A stretch of DNA of 61,891 nt from Saccoglossus kowalevskii (taxonomy: Eukaryota > Hemichordata > Enteropneusta > Harrimaniidae): assembly GCF_000003605.2 (NCBI RefSeq), contig NW_003148407.1, forward strand, positions 1 to 61,891, read 5' to 3'. Below the pieces are notes generated by a model. It was not told the origin of the DNA, did not search any database, and was given only the letters and a program-made list of their open reading frames with translations. The translations under genes and the position numbers were made by a program. Shown piece after piece: positions 11,706 to 26,049 of this stretch (position 1 is its first letter; every line of letters begins with the position of its first letter).

Positions 11706-12440
11706 CTAAGAATACAACTAGCTTTCACACCAGTGTCTAGGAATACAACTGGCTTTCACACCAGTGTCTAGGAATACAACTGGCTTTCACGCCAATGTAT
11801 AGCAATACAACTAGGACTCGCACCAATGTCTAGCAATACAATTGGGTTTCACACCAGTCTCTAGGAATACAACTGGCTTTCACACTAATGTCTAGGAATA
11901 CAACTGGCTTTCACACTAATGTCTAGGAATACAACTGGGTTTCACACTAATGTCTAGGAATACAACTGGGTTTCACACCAGTGTCTAGGAATACAACTGA
12001 CCTTCACACTAATGTCCAGGAATACAACTGGCTTTCATACCAGTGTCTAGGAATACAACTGGCTTTCACACCAGTGTCTAGGAGTACAACTGGCTTTCAT
12101 ACCAGTGTCTAGGAATACAACTGGCTTTCATACCAGCGTCTAGGAATACAATTGGCTTTCACACCAGTGTCTAGGAATACAACTGGCTTTCACACTAGTG
12201 TCTAGGAATACAACTGGCTTTCATACCAGTGTCTAGGAATACAACTGACCTTCACACTAACGTCTAGGAATACAACTGGCTTCACACCAGTGTCTAGGAA
12301 TACAACTGGCTTTCATACCAGTGTCTAGAAATACAGCTGGCTTCACACCAGTGTCTAAGAATACAACTGGCTTTCACACCAGTGTCTAGAAATACAGCTG
12401 GCTTTCACACCAGTGTCTAGGAATACAACTGGCTTTCATA
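11546..12440 (+). repeat. Type B patch (partners at 19.1 and 60.8 kb)
   Basis: The 30-bp GGCTTCACACC units, CAGCTGG units, GCCAATGTATAGC (11,791), AGGAGTACAACTGG (near 12,080) and ACCAGCGTC (near 12,132) recur near 19.16, 19.45 and 19.50 kb at a constant offset of 7,367. The last two recur near 60.90 and 60.95 kb, 41,453 bp beyond the 19-kb copy. This makes a three-way family. It ends by joining A-type units at the GGAAAACAAC unit near 12,451. Confidence 0.75.
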
Positions 12441-14060
12441 CCAGTGTCTAGGAAAACAACTGGCTTTCACACCAGTGTCTAGGAATACAACTGGCTTTCA
12501 CACCAGTGTCTAGGAACACAACTGGCTTTCACACCAGTGTCTAGGAATACAACTGGCTTTCACACCAGTGCCCATCAATACAACTGGGTTTCGCACTAGT
12601 GTCTAAGAATACAACTGGCTTTCACACCAGTGTCTAAGAATACAACTGGCTTTCACACCAGTGTCTAGGAATACAACTGGCTTTCACACCAGTGTCTAGG
12701 AATACAACTGGCTTTCACACCAGTGTCTAAGAATAAAACTGGCTTTCACAGCAGTGTCTAAGAATACAACTGGCTTTCACACCAGTGTCTAGGAATACAA
12801 CTGGGTTTCACACCAGTTTCCAGCAATACAACTATATTTCGCACCAGTGTCTAGGAATACAACTGGGTTTCACACCAGTGTCTAGGAATACAAGTGGCTT
12901 TCACACCAGTGTCTAGGAATACAACTGGCTTTCACACCAGTGTCTAGGAATACAACTGGCTTTCACACCATTGTCTAGGAATACAACTGGCTTTCACACC
13001 AGTGTCTAGGAATACAACTGGCTTTCACAGCAGTGTCTAGAAACACAACTGGCTTTCACACCAGTGTCTAGGAATACAACTGGCTTTCACACCAGTGTCT
13101 AGGAATACAACTGGCTTTCACACCAGTATCCTAGGAATACAACTGGCTTTCACACCAGTGTCTAGGAATACAACTGGCTTTCACACCAGTATCTAGGAAT
13201 ACAACTGGCTTTCACACCAGTGTCGAGGAATACAACTGGCTTTCACACCAGTGTCTAAGAATACAACTGGGTTTCACACCAGTGTCTAGGAATACAACTG
13301 GGTTTCACACCAGTGTCTAGGAATACAACTGGCTTTCACACTAATGTCTAGGAATACAACTGGCTTTCACACCAGTATCTAGGAATACAACTGGCTTTCA
13401 CACCAGTATCTAGGAATACAACTGGCTTTCACACCAGTGTCGAGGAATACAACTGGCTTTCACACCAGTGTCTAAGAATACAACTGGGTTTCACACCAGT
13501 GTCCAGGAATACAACTGGCTTTCACACCAGTGTCTAAGAATACAACTGGCTTTCACAGCAGTGTCTAGAAACACAACTGGCTTTCACACCAGTGTCTAGG
13601 AATACAACTGGCTTTCACAACAGTGTCCAGGAATACAACTGGCTTTCACACCAGTGTCTAGGAATACAACTGGCTTTCACAGCAGTGTCTAGAAACACAA
13701 CTGGCTTTCACACCAGTGTCTAGGAATACAACTGGCTTTCACACCAGTGTCTAGGAATACAACTGGCTTTCACACCAGTATCCTAGGAATACAACTGGCT
13801 TTCACACCAGTGTCTAGGAATACAACTGGCTTTCACACCAGTATCTAGGAATACAACTGGCTTTCACACCAGTGTCGAGGAATACAACTGGCTTTCACAC
13901 CAGTGTCTAAGAATACAACTGGGTTTCACACCAGTGTCTAGGAATACAACTGGGTTTCACACCAGTGTCTTGGAATACAACTGGCTTTCACACTAATGTC
14001 TAGGAATACAACTGGCTTTCACACTAATGTCTAGGAATACAACTGGGTTTCACACTAATG
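12441..14060 (+). repeat. Type A segment
   Basis: Begins with the GGAAAACAAC, GTGCCCATC (12,570) and TTTCCAGC (12,817) landmarks. It then holds two runs of the TCTAGAAACAC, TATCCTAGG, TATCTAGG, GTCGAGG series (near 13,030-13,250 and 13,570-13,900). The shortened form between GTGCCCATC and TTTCCAGC is shared with 36.1-36.4 and 50.2-50.5 kb, while 9.3-9.7 kb has the long form. No gene is present. Confidence 0.7.
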
Positions 14061-14728
14061 TCTAGGAATACAACTGGGTTTCACACCAGTGCCTAGGAAT
14101 ACAACTGACCTTCACACTAATGTCTAGGAATGCAACTGGCTTTCATACCAGTGTCTAGGAATACAACTGGCTTTCACACCAGTGTCTAGGAATACAACTG
14201 GCTTTCATACCAGTGTCTAGGAATACAATTGGCTTTCACACTAGTGTCTAGGAATACAACTGGCTTTCATACCAGTGTCTAGGAATACAACTGGCTTTCA
14301 CACTAGTGTCTAGGAATACAACTGGCTTTCATACCAGTGTCTAGGAATACAACTGACCTTCACACTAACGTCTAGGAATACAACTGGCTTCACACCAGTG
14401 TCTAGGAATACAACTGGCTTTCATACCAGTGTCTAGAAATACAGCTGGCTTCACACCAGTGTCTAGGAATACAACTGGCTTTCACACCAGTGTCTAGAAA
14501 TACAGCTGGCTTCACACCAGTGTCTAGGAATACAACTGGCTTTCACACCAGTGTCTAGGAATACAGCTGGCTTTCACACCAGTGTCTAGGAATACAACTG
14601 GCTTTCATACCAGTGTCTAGGAATACAACTGACTTTCATACTAATGTCTAGGAATACAACTGGCTTCACACCAGTGTCTAGGAATACAACTGGCTTTCAC
14701 ACCTGTGTCTAGGAATACAACTGGCTTT

Positions 14729-17320
14729 CACTCCAGTGTCTAGGAATACAGCTGGGTTTCATACCAGTGTCTAGGAATACAGCTGGCTTTCACACCAGAG
14801 TCTAGGAATACAACTGGCTTTCATACCAGTGTCTAGGAATACAACTGACTTTCACACTAATGTCTAGGAATACAACTGGCTTTACACCAGTGTCTAGGAA
14901 TACAACTGGGTTTCATACCAGTGTCTAGGAATACAACTGGCTTTCACACCAGTGTCTAGGAATACAACTGGGTTTCATACCAGTGTCTAGGAATACAGCT
15001 GGCTTTCATACCAGTGTCTAGGAATAAAACTGGCTTTCATACCAGTGTCTAGGAATACAACTGGCTTTCATTCCAGTGTCTAGAAATACAGCTGGCTTCA
15101 CACCAGTGTCTAGGAATACAAGTGGCTTTCACACCAGTGTCTAGAAATACAACTGACTTTCACACCATTGTCTAGGAATACAACTGGGTTTCACACCAGT
15201 GTCTAGGATTACAACTGACTTTCACACTAATGTCTAGGAATACAGCTGGGTTTCATACCAGTGTCTAGGAATACAACTGGCTTTCACACCAGTTTCTAAA
15301 AATGCAACTGGGTTTCACACCAGTGTCTAGGAATACAACTGGATTTCACAACAGTGTCCAGCAATACAACTAGGTTTCGCACCAGTGTCTACGAATACAA
15401 CTGGGTTTCACACCAATGTCTAGGAATACCACTGGGTTTCACACCAGTGTCTAAAAATACAACTGGGTTTCACACCAGTGCCAAGCAATACAACTGGGTT
15501 TCGTACCAGTGTCTAGGAATACGGCTGACTTTCACACCATTGTCTAGGAATACAACTGGGTTTAACACCAGTGTCTAGGAATACAACTGACTTTCACACT
15601 AATGTCTAGGAATACAGCTGGGTTTCATACCAGTGTCTAGGAATACAACTGGCTTTCACACCAGTGTCTAGGAATACAACTGACTTTCACACTAATGTCC
15701 AGGAATACAGCTGGCATTCATACCAGTGTCTAGGAATACAGCTGGCTTCACACCAGTGTCTAGGAATACAACTGGCTATCACACCAGTGTCTAGGAATAC
15801 AACTGGCTTTCACACCAGTGTCTAGGAATACAGCTGGCCTTCACACCAGTGTCTAGGAATACAACTGGCTTTCATACCAATGTCTAGGAATACAACTGAC
15901 TTTCACACTAATGTCTATGAATACAACTGGTTTTCACACCAGTGTCTAAGAATACAACTAGCTTTCACACCAGTGTCTAGGAATACAACTGGCTTTCACA
16001 CCAGTGTCTAGGAATACAACTAGCTTTCACACCAGTGTCTAGGAATACAGATGGCTTTCACACCAGTGTCTAGGAATACAACTGGCTTTCACACCAGTGT
16101 CTAGGAATACAACTGGCTTTCACTCCAGTGTCTAGGAATACAGCTGGGTTTCATACCAGTGTCTAGGAATACAGCTGGCTTTCACACCAGAGTCTAGGAA
16201 TACAACTGGCTTTCATACCAGTGTCTAGGAATACAACTGGCTTTCACACCAGTGTCTAGGAATACAACTGGGTTTCATACCAGTGTCTAGGAATACAGCT
16301 GGCTTTCATACCAGTGTCTAGGAATAAAACTGGCTTTCATACAAGTGTCTAGGAATACAACTGGCTTTCATTCCAGTGTCTAGAAATACAGCTGGCTTCA
16401 CACCAGTGTCTAGGAATACAAGTGGCTTTCACACCAGTGTCTAGAAATACAACTGACTTTCACACCATTGTCTAGGAATACAACTGGGTTTCACACCAGT
16501 GTCTAGGATTACAACTGACTTTCACACTAATGTCTAGGAATACAGCTGGGTTTCATACCAGTGTCTAGGAATACAACTGGCTTTCACACCAGTTTCTAAA
16601 AATGCAACTGGGTTTCACACCAGTGTCTAGGAATACAACTGGATTTCACAACAGTGTCCAGCAATACAACTAGGTTTCGCACCAGTGTCTACGAATACAA
16701 CTGGGTTTCACACCAATGTCTAGGAATACAACTGGGTTTCACACCAGTGTCTAAAAATACAACTGGGTTTCACACCAGTGCCAAGCAATACAACTGGGTT
16801 TCGTACCAGTGTCTAGGAATACAACTGACTTTCACACCATTGTCTAGGAATACAACTGGGTTTAACACCAGTGTCTAGGAATACAACTGACTTTCACACT
16901 AATGTCTAGGAATACAGCTGGGTTTCATACCAGTGTCTAGGAATACAACTGGCTTTCACACCAGTGTCTAGGAATACAACTGACTTTCACACTAATGTCC
17001 AGGAATACAGCTGGCTTTCATACCAGTGTCTAGGAATACAGCTGGCTTCACACCAGTGTCTAGGAATACAACTGGCTATCACACCAGTGTCTAGGAATAC
17101 AACTGGCTTTCACACCAGTGTCTAGGAATACAGCTGGCCTTCACACCAGTGTCTAGGAATACAACTGGCTTTCATACCAATGTCTAGGAATACAACTGAC
17201 TTTCACACTAATGTCTATGAATACAACTGGTTTTCACACCAGTGTCTAAGAATACAACTAGCTTTCACACCAGTGTCTAGGAATACAACTGGCTTTCACA
17301 CCAGTGTCTAGGAATACAAC
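14729..17320 (+). repeat. Tandem B block with a period of about 1.3-1.39 kb, two copies
   Basis: CACTCCAGTG (14,729 and 16,121) and the AGAGTC unit give an offset of 1,392. From about 14,905 the offset becomes 1,300 and stays so at TTTCATTCC, TTTCTAAAAATGC, GTCTACGAATAC, GTGCCAAGC and ACAACTAGC (15,954 to 17,254). The 92-bp change equals three units (31+31+30) present only in copy 1. Copy 1 ends about 16,020 and copy 2 about 17,320. Between the copies I see only scattered single-base changes. Confidence 0.85.
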
Positions 17321-17841
17321 TGGCTTTCACGCCAATGTCTAGCAATACAACTAGGACTCGCACCAATGTCTAGCAATACAATTGGGTTTTACACCAGTGC
17401 CAAGGAATACAACTGTCTTTCACACCAGTGTTTTAGAATACAACTGGGTTTCACAACAGTGTCTAAGAATACAACTGGCTTTCACACCAGTGTCGAGGAA
17501 TACAACTGGCTTTCACACCAGTTTCTAAAAATGCAACTGGGTTTCACACCAGTGTCTAGGAATACAACTGGATTTCACAACAGTGTCCAGCAATACAACT
17601 GGGTTTCGTACCAGTGTCTAGGAATACAACTGGCTTTCACACCAGTGTCTAGGAATACAACTGGCTTGCACACCAGTGTCTAGGAATACAACTGGTTTTC
17701 ACACCAGTGTCTAGGAATACAACTGGGTTTCACACCAGTGTCTAAGAATACAACTGGCTTTCACACCAGTGTCTTGGAATACAACTGGTTTTCACACCAG
17801 TGTCTAGTAATACAACTGGCTTTCACATCAGTGTCTAGGAA

Positions 17842-18860
17842 TACAGCTGGGTTTCATACCAGTGTCTAGGAATACAACTGGCTTTCACACCAGTTTCTAA
17901 AAATGCAACTGGGTTTCACACCAGTGTCTAGGAATACAACTGGATTTCACAACAGTGTCCAGCAATACAACTAGGTTTCGCACCAGTGTCTACGAATACA
18001 ACTGGGTTTCACACCAATGTCTAGGAATACAACTGGGTTTCACACCAGTGTCTAAAAATACAACTGGGTTTCACACCAGTGCCAAGCAATACAACTGGGT
18101 TTCGTACCAGTGTCTAGGAATACAACTGACTTTCACACCATTGTCTAGGAATACAACTGGGTTTAACACCAGTGTCTAGGAATACAACTGACTTTCACAC
18201 TAATGTCTAGGAATACAGCTGGGTTTCATACCAGTGTCTAGGAATACAACTGGCTTTCACACCAGTGTCTAGGAATACAACTGACTTTCACACTAATGTC
18301 CAGGAATACAGCTGGCATTCATACCAGTGTCTAGGAATACAGCTGGCTTCACACCAGTGTCTAGGAATACAACTGGCTATCACACCAGTGTCTAGGAATA
18401 CAACTGGCTTTCACACCAGTGTCTAGGAATACAGCTGGCCTTCACACCAGTGTCTAGGAATACAACTGGCTTTCATACCAATGTCTAGGAATACAACTGA
18501 CTTTCACACTAATGTCTATGAATACAACTGGTTTTCACACCAGTGTCTAAGAATACAACAAGCTTTCACACCAGTGTCTAGGAATACAACTGGCTTTCAC
18601 ACCAGCGTCTAGGAATACAACTGGCTTTCACGCCAATGTCTAGCAATACAACTAGGACTCGCACCAATGTCGAGCAATACAATTGGGTTTTACACCAGTG
18701 TCTAGGAATACAACTGGCTTTCACACTAATGTCTAGGAATACAGCTGGGTTTCATACCGGTGTCTAGGAATACAACTGGCTTTCACACCAGTGTCTAGGA
18801 ATACAACTGACTTTCACACTAAAGTCCAGGAATACAGCTGGCTTTCATACCAGTGTCTAG
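17842..18860 (+). repeat. Third copy of the B block; exact-offset partner at 54.62-55.64 kb
   Basis: The series TTTCTAAAAATGC, ACAACAGTGTCC, GTCTACGAATAC, GTGCCAAGC, TTTAACACC, ACTAGGACTCG and AAAGTCCAGG runs at offset 1,301 from copy 2. The same series sits in the right-hand B domain at offset 36,780, identical at the GTCCAGC unit (17,955 and 54,735) and at AAAGTCC (18,821 and 55,601). There is no net length change over about 870 bp, which suggests a fairly recent copy. Just upstream, GTGCCAAGG has offset 37,090, a ten-unit (310-bp) difference. Confidence 0.85.
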
Positions 18861-20029
18861 GAATACAGCTGGCTTCACACCAGTGTCTAGGAATACAACT
18901 GGCTTTCACACCAGTGTCTAGGAATACAACTGGCTTTCACACCAGTGTCTAGGAATACAGCTGGCCTTCACACCAGTGTCTAGGAATACAACTGGCTTTC
19001 ATACCAATGTCTAGGAATACAACTGACTTTCACACTAATGTCTATGAATACAACTGGTTTTCACACCAGTGTCTAAGAATACAACTAGCTTTCACACCAG
19101 TGTCTAGGAATACAACTGGCTTTCACACCAGTGTCTAGGAATACAACTGGCTTTCACGCCAATGTATAGCAATACAACTAGGACTCGCACCAATGTCTAG
19201 CAATACAATTGGGTTTCACACCAGTGTCTAGGAATACAACTGGCTTTCACACTAATGTCTAGGAATACAACTGGCTTTCACACTAATGTCTAGGAATACA
19301 ACTGGGTTTCACACTAATGTCTAGGAATACAACTGGGTTTCACACCAGTGTCTAGGAATACAACTGACCTTCACACTAATGTCCAGGAATACAACTGGCT
19401 TTCATACCAGTGTCTAGGAATACAACTGGCTTTCACACCAGTGTCTAGGAGTACAACTGGCTTTCATACCAGTGTCTAGGAATACAACTGGCTTTCATAC
19501 CAGCGTCTAGGAATACAATTGGCTTTCACACCAGTGTCTAGGAATACAACTGGCTTTCACACTAGTGTCTAGGAATACAACTGGCTTTCATACCAGTGTC
19601 TAGGAATACAACTGACCTTCACACTAACGTCTAGGAATACAACTGGCTTCACACCAGTGTCTAGGAATACAACTGGCTTTCATACCAGTGTCTAGAAATA
19701 CAGCTGGCTTCACACCAGTGTCTAAGAATACAACTGGCTTTCACACCAGTGTCTAGAAATACAGCTGGCTTCACACCAGTGTCTAGGAATACAACTGGCT
19801 TTCACACCAGTGTCTAGGAATACAGCTGGCTTCACACCAGTGTCTAGGAATACAGCTGACTTTCTCACCAGAGTCTAGGAATACAACTGGCTTTCATACC
19901 AGTGTCTAGGAATACAACTGACTTTCACACTAATGTCTAGGAATACAACTGGCTTTACACCAGTGCCTAGGAATACAACTGGGTTTCATACCAGTGTCTA
20001 GGAATACAACTGGCTTTCACACCAGTGTC

Positions 20030-20345
20030 TAGGAATACAACTGGGTTTCATACCAGTGTCTAGGAATACAGCTGGCTTTCATACCAGTGTCTAGGAAAAC
20101 AACTGGCTTTCATACCAGTGTCTAGGAATACAACTGGCTTTCATACCAGTGTCTAGGAATACAACTGGGTTTCATACCAGTGTCTAGGAATACAACTGGC
20201 TTTCACACCAGTGTCTAGGAATACAACTGGGTTTCATACCAGTGTCTAGGAATACAGCTGGCTTTCATACCAGTGTCTAGGAAAACAACTGGCTTTCATA
20301 CCAGTGTCTAGGAATACAACTGGCTTTCATACCAGTGTCTAGAAA
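20030..20345 (+). repeat. 186-bp (6-unit) tandem duplication
   Basis: The unit order GGGTTTCATACC, CAGCTGG, GGAAAACAAC, two TTTCATACC units recurs with the GGAAAAC mark at 20,096 and 20,282, exactly 186 bp (6 x 31) apart. The related block near 45.5-46.1 kb has only one copy: the offset to it falls from about 25,673 before the duplication to about 25,487 after it. Confidence 0.8.
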
Positions 20346-20679
20346 TACAGCTGGCTTCACACCAGTGTCTAGGAATACAAGTGGCTTTCACACCAGTGTC
20401 TAGAAATACAACTGACTTTCACACCATTGTCTAGGAATACAACTGGGTTTCACACCAGTGTCTAGGATTACAACTGACTTTCACACTAATGTCTAGGAAT
20501 ACAGCTGGGTTTCATACCAGTGTCTAGGAATACAACTGGCTTTCACACCAGTGTCTAGGAATACAACTGGCTTTCACACCAGTGTCTAAAAATACAACTG
20601 GGTTTCACACCAGTGTTTAGGAATACAACTGGGTTTCACACCAGTGTCTAGGAATACAACTGGCTTTCACACTAATGTC

Positions 20680-20735
20680 TAGGATACAACTGGCTTTTCA
20701 CACTTTATGTCTAGGAATACAACTGGGGTTTCACA
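20680..20735. other. Homopolymer indel cluster, probable sequence error
   Basis: Reads CTAGGATACAAC, GGCTTTTCACAC, TTTATGTC and CTGGGGTTTC. The partner near 46.15-46.23 kb reads CTAGGAATACAAC, GGCTTTCACAC, TTATGTC and CTGGGTTTC. One A is lost and T, T and G are gained, all in runs, within about 55 bp. Confidence 0.65.
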
Positions 20736-20999
20736 CTAATGTCTAGGAATACAACTGGGTTTCACACCAGTGTCTAGGAATACAACTGACCTTCACACTA
20801 ATGTCTAGGAATACAACTGGCTTTCATACCAGTGTCTAGGAATACAACTGGCTTTCACACCAGTGTCGAGGAATACAAGTGGCTTTCACACCAGTGTCTA
20901 AGAATACAACTGGGTTTCACACCAGTGTCTAGGAATACAACTGGGTTTCACACCAGTGTCTAGGAATACAACTGGCTTTCACACTAATGTCTAGGAATA

Positions 21000-21600
21000 C
21001 AACTGGCTTTCACACTAATGTCTAGGAATACAACTGGGTTTCACACTAATGTCTAGGAATACAACTGGGTTTCACACCAGTGTCTAGGAATACAACTGAC
21101 CTTCACACTAATGTCTAGGAATACAACTGGCTTTCATACCAGTGTCTAGGAATACAACTGGCTTTCACACCAGTGTCTAGGAATACAACTGGCTTTCATA
21201 CCAGTGTCTAGGAATACAATTGGCTTTCACACTAACGTCTAGGAATACAACTGGCTTCACACCAGTGTCTAGGAATACAACTGGCTTTCATACCAGTGTC
21301 TAGAAATACAGCTGGCTTCACACCAGTGTCTAGGAATACAACTGGCTTTCACACCAGTGTCTAGAAATACAGCTGGCTTCACACCAGTGTCTAGGAATAC
21401 AACTGGCTTTCACACCAGTGTCTAGGAATACAGCTGGCTTTCACACCAGTGTCTAGGAATACAACTGGCTTTCATACCAGTGTCTAGGAATACAACTGAC
21501 TTTCATACTATTGTCTAGGAATACAACTGGCTTCACACCAGTGTCTAGGAATACAACTGGCTTTCACACCTGTGTCTAGGAATACAACGGGCTTTCACAC
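21000..21600 (+). repeat. B segment with a shared internal deletion (partner at 51.13-51.73 kb)
   Basis: The CAATTGG unit is followed directly by CACTAACGTC (21,219-21,240), as at 51,354-51,375. Other copies, such as 14.2 and 43.5 kb, have several more units between. ACTATTG and the AACGGGC variant also match, with offset 30,135 at both CAATTGG and AACGGGC (21,586 and 51,721). The match stops at about 21.6 kb, where A-type units begin. Confidence 0.75.
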
Positions 21601-24600
21601 CAGTGTCTAGGAATACAACTGGCTTTCACACCAGTGTCTAGGAATACAACTGGCTTTCACACCAGTGTCTAGGAACACAACTGGCTTTCACACCAGTGTC
21701 TAGGAATACAACTGGCTTTCACACCAGTGCCCACCAATACAACTGGGTTTCGCACCAGTGTCTAGGAATACAACTGGCTTTCACACCCGTGTCTAAGAAT
21801 ACAACTGGCTTTCACACCAGTGTCTAGGAACACAACTGGCTTTCACACCAGTATCCTAGGAATACAACTGGCTTTCACACCAGTGTCTAGGAATACAACT
21901 GGCTTTCACACCAGTATCTAGGAATACAACTGGCTTTCACACCAGTGTCGAGGAATACAACTGGCTTTCACACCAGTGTCTAAGAATACAACTGGGTTTC
22001 ACACCAGTGTCTAGGAATACAACTGGGTATCACACCAGTGTCTAGGAATACAACTGGCTTTCACACTAATGTCTAGGAATACAACTGGCTTTCACACTAA
22101 TGTCTAGGAATACAACTGGCTTTCACACTAATGTCTAGGAATACAACTGGGTTTCACACCAGTGTCTAGGAATACAACTGACCTTCACACTAATGTCTAG
22201 GAATACAACTGGCTTTCATACCAGTGTCTAGGAATACAACTGGTTTTCACACCAGTGTCTAGGAACACAACTGGCTTTCACACCAGTGTCTAGGAACACA
22301 ACTGGCTTTCACACCAGTGTCTAGGAATACAACTGGGTTTCACACCACTGTCAAGCAATACAACTGGGTTTCACACCAGTGTCCAGCAGTACAACTAGGC
22401 TTCGCACCAGTGTCTAGGAATACAACTGGGTTTCACACCAGTGTCTAGGAATACAACTGGCTTTCACACCAGTGTCTTGGAATACAACTGGGTTTCACAC
22501 TAATGTCTAGGAATACAACTGGGTTTCACACCAGTGTCTGGGAATACAACTGACCTTCACACTAATGTCTAGGAATACAACTGGGTTTCACACTAATGTC
22601 TAGGAATACAACTGGGTTTCACACCAGTGTCTAGGAATACAACTGACCTTCACACTAATGTCTAGGAATACAACTGGCTTTCATACCAGTGTCTAGGAAA
22701 ACAACTGGCTTTCACACCAGTGTCTAGGAATACAACTGGCTTTCACACCAGTGTCTAGGAACACAACTGGCTTTCACACCAGTGTCTAGGAATACAACTG
22801 GCTTTCACACCAGTGCCCATCAATACAACTGGGTTTCGCACTAGTGTCTAAGAATACAACTGGCTTTCACACCAGTGTCTAAGAATACAACTGGCTTTCA
22901 CACCAGTGTCTAGGAATACAACTGGCTTTCACACCAGTGTCTAGGAATACAACTGGCTTTCACACCAGTGTCTAAGAATAAAACTGGCTTTCACAGCAGT
23001 GTCTAGAAATACAACTGGCTTTCACACCAGTGTCTAGGAATACAACTGGCTTTCACACCAGTGTCTAAGAATACAACTGGCTTTCGCACCAGTGCTAAGC
23101 AATACAGCTGGCTTTCACACCAGTGTCTTGGAATACAACTGGGTTTCACACCAGTGCTAAGCAATACAACTGGCTTTCACACCAGTGTCTAAGAATACAA
23201 CTGGCTTTCACACCAGTATTCTAGGAATACAACTGGCTTTCACAGCAGTGTCTAGAAATACAACTGGCTTTCACACCAGTGTCTAAGAATACAACTGGCT
23301 TTCGCACCAGTGCTAAGCAATACAGCTGGCTTTCACACCAGTGTCTTGGAATACAACTGGGTTTCACACCAGTGCTAAGCAATACAACTGGGTTTCACAC
23401 CAGTGTCTAGGAATACAACTGACCTTCACACTGACGTCTAGGAATACAACTGGCTTTCACACCAGTGTCTAGGAATACAACTGGCTTTCACAGCAGTGTC
23501 TAGAAACACAACTGGCTTTCACACCAGTGTCTAGGAATACAACTGGCTTTCACACCAGTGTCTAGGAATACAACTGGCTTTCACACCAGTGTCTAGGAAC
23601 ACAACTGGCTTTCACACCAGTATCCTAGGAATACAACTGGCTTTCACACCAGTGTCTAGGAATACAACTGGCTTTCACACCAGTATCTAGGAATACAACT
23701 GGCTTTCACACCAGTGTCGAGGAATACAACTGGCTTTCACACCAGTGTCTAAGAATACAACTGGGTTTCACACCAGTGTCTAGGAATACAACTGGGTATC
23801 ACACCAGTGTCTAGGAATACAACTGGCTTTCACACTAATGTCTAGGAATACAACTGGCTTTCACACTAATGTCTAGGAATACAACTGGCTTTCACACTAA
23901 TGTCTAGGAATACAACTGGGTTTCACACCAGTGTCTAGGAATACAACTGACCTTCACACTAATGTCTAGGAATACAACTGGCTTTCATACCAGTGTCTAG
24001 GAATACAACTGGTTTTCACACCAGTGTCTAGGAATACAACTGGCTTTCACACCAGTGTCTAGGAACACAACTGGCTTTCACACCAGTGTCTAGGAATACA
24101 ACTGGGTTTCACACCACTGTCAAGCAATACAACTGGGTTTCACACCAGTGTCCAGCAGTACAACTAGGCTTCGCACCAGTGTCTAGGAATACAACTGGGT
24201 TTCACACCAGTGTCTAGGAATACAACTGGCTTTCACACCAGTGTCTAAGAATACAACTGGCTTTCGCACCAGTGCTAAGCAATACAACTGGCTTTCACAC
24301 CAGTGTCTAGGAATACAACTGGCTTTCACACCAGTGTCTAAGAATACAACTGGCTTTCACACCAGTGTCTAGGAATACAACTGGCTTTCACAGCAGTGTC
24401 TAGAAACACAACTGGCTTTCACACCAGTGTCTAGGAATACAACTGGCTTTCACAGCAGTGTCTAGAAACACAGCTGGCTTTCACACCAGTGTCTAGGAAT
24501 ACAACTGGCTTTCACACCAGTGTCTAGGAATACAACTGGCTTTCACACCAGTGTCTAGGAACACAACTGGCTTTCACACCAGTATTCTAGGAATACAACT

Positions 24601-26049
24601 GGCTTTCACACCAGTGTCTAGGAATACAACTGGCTTTCACACCAGTATCGAGGAATACAAAGGGCTTTCACACCAGTGTCGAGGAATACAACTGGGTTTC
24701 ACACCAGTGTCTAAGAATACAACTGGGTTTCACACCAGTGTCTAGGAATACAACTGGGTTTCACACCAGTGTCTAGGAATACAACTGGCTTTCACACTAA
24801 TGTCTAGGAATACAACTGGCTTTCACACTAATGTCTAGGAATACAACTGGGTTTCACACTAATGTCTAGGAATACAACTGGGTTTCACACCAGTGTCTAG
24901 GAATACAACTGACCTTCACACTAACGTCTAGGAATACAACTGGCTTTCACACCAGTGTCTAGGAATACAACTGGCTTTCACAGCAGTGTCTAGAAACACA
25001 ACTGGCTTTCACACCAGTGTCTAGGAATACAACTGGCTTTCACACCAGTGTCTAGGAATACAACTGGCTTTCACACCAGTGTCTAGGAATACAACTGGTT
25101 TCACACCAGTGTCTAGGAACACAACTGGCTTTCACACCAGTATCCTAGGAATACAACTGGCTTTCACACCAGTGTCTAGGAATACAACTGGCTTTCACAC
25201 CAGTATCTAGGAATACAACTGGCTTTCACACCAGTGTCGAGGAATACAACTGGCTTTCACACCAGTGTCTAAGAATACAACTGGGTTTCACACCAGTGTC
25301 TAGGAATACAACTGGGTTTCACACCAGTGTCTAGGAATACAACTGGCTTTCACACTAATGTCTAGGAATACAACTGGCTTTCACACCAGTATCTAGGAAT
25401 ACAACTGGCTTTCACACCAGTATCTAGGAATACAACTGGCTTTCACACCAGTGTCGAGGAATACAACTGGCTTTCACACCAGTGTCTAAGAATACAACTG
25501 GGTTTCACACCAGTGTCCAGGAATACAACTGGCTTTCACACCAGTGTCTAAGAATACAACTGGCTTTTACAGCAGTGTCAAGAAACACAACTTTCTTTCA
25601 CACCAGTGTCTAGGAATACAACTGGCTTTCACAACAGTGTCCAGGAATACAACTGGCTTTCACACCAGTGTCTAGGAATACAACTGGCTTTCACAGCAGT
25701 GTCTAGAAACACAACTGGCTTTCACACCAGTGTCTAGGAATACAACTGGCTTTCACACCAGTGTCTAGGAATACAACTGGCTTTCACACCAGTGTCTAGG
25801 AACACAACTGGCTTTCACACCAGTGTCTAGGAATACAACTGGCTTTCACACCAGTGCCCATCAATACAACTGGGTTTCGCACCAGTGTCTAAGAATACAA
25901 CTGGCTTTCGCACCAGTGTCTAAGAATACAACTGGCTTTCACACCAGTGTCTAAGAATACAACTGGCTTTCACAGCAGTGTCTAGAAATACAGCTGGCTT
26001 CACACCAGTGTCTAGGAATACAACTGGCTTTCACACCAGTGTCTAGGAA

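Larger units (their letters stand above)
14061..21600 (+). repeat. Type B satellite domain 1
   Basis: Units are dominated by B-type markers: CAGCTGG (a PvuII-type CAGCTG), TTTCATACC, 30-bp GGCTTCACACC, ACTGACTTTCACAC, TTTCTAAAAATGC, ACTAGGACTCG and GTCTATGAATAC. Internally it holds about 1.3-kb blocks (14.7-18.9 kb), a copy of the 12-kb patch (19.1-19.8 kb), a 186-bp duplication (20.03-20.34 kb) and a closing part shared with 51.07-51.73 kb. A-like CACACTAATG runs appear at 19.2-19.4 and 20.6-21.1 kb. It ends abruptly near 21.6 kb. No gene is present. Confidence 0.8.
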
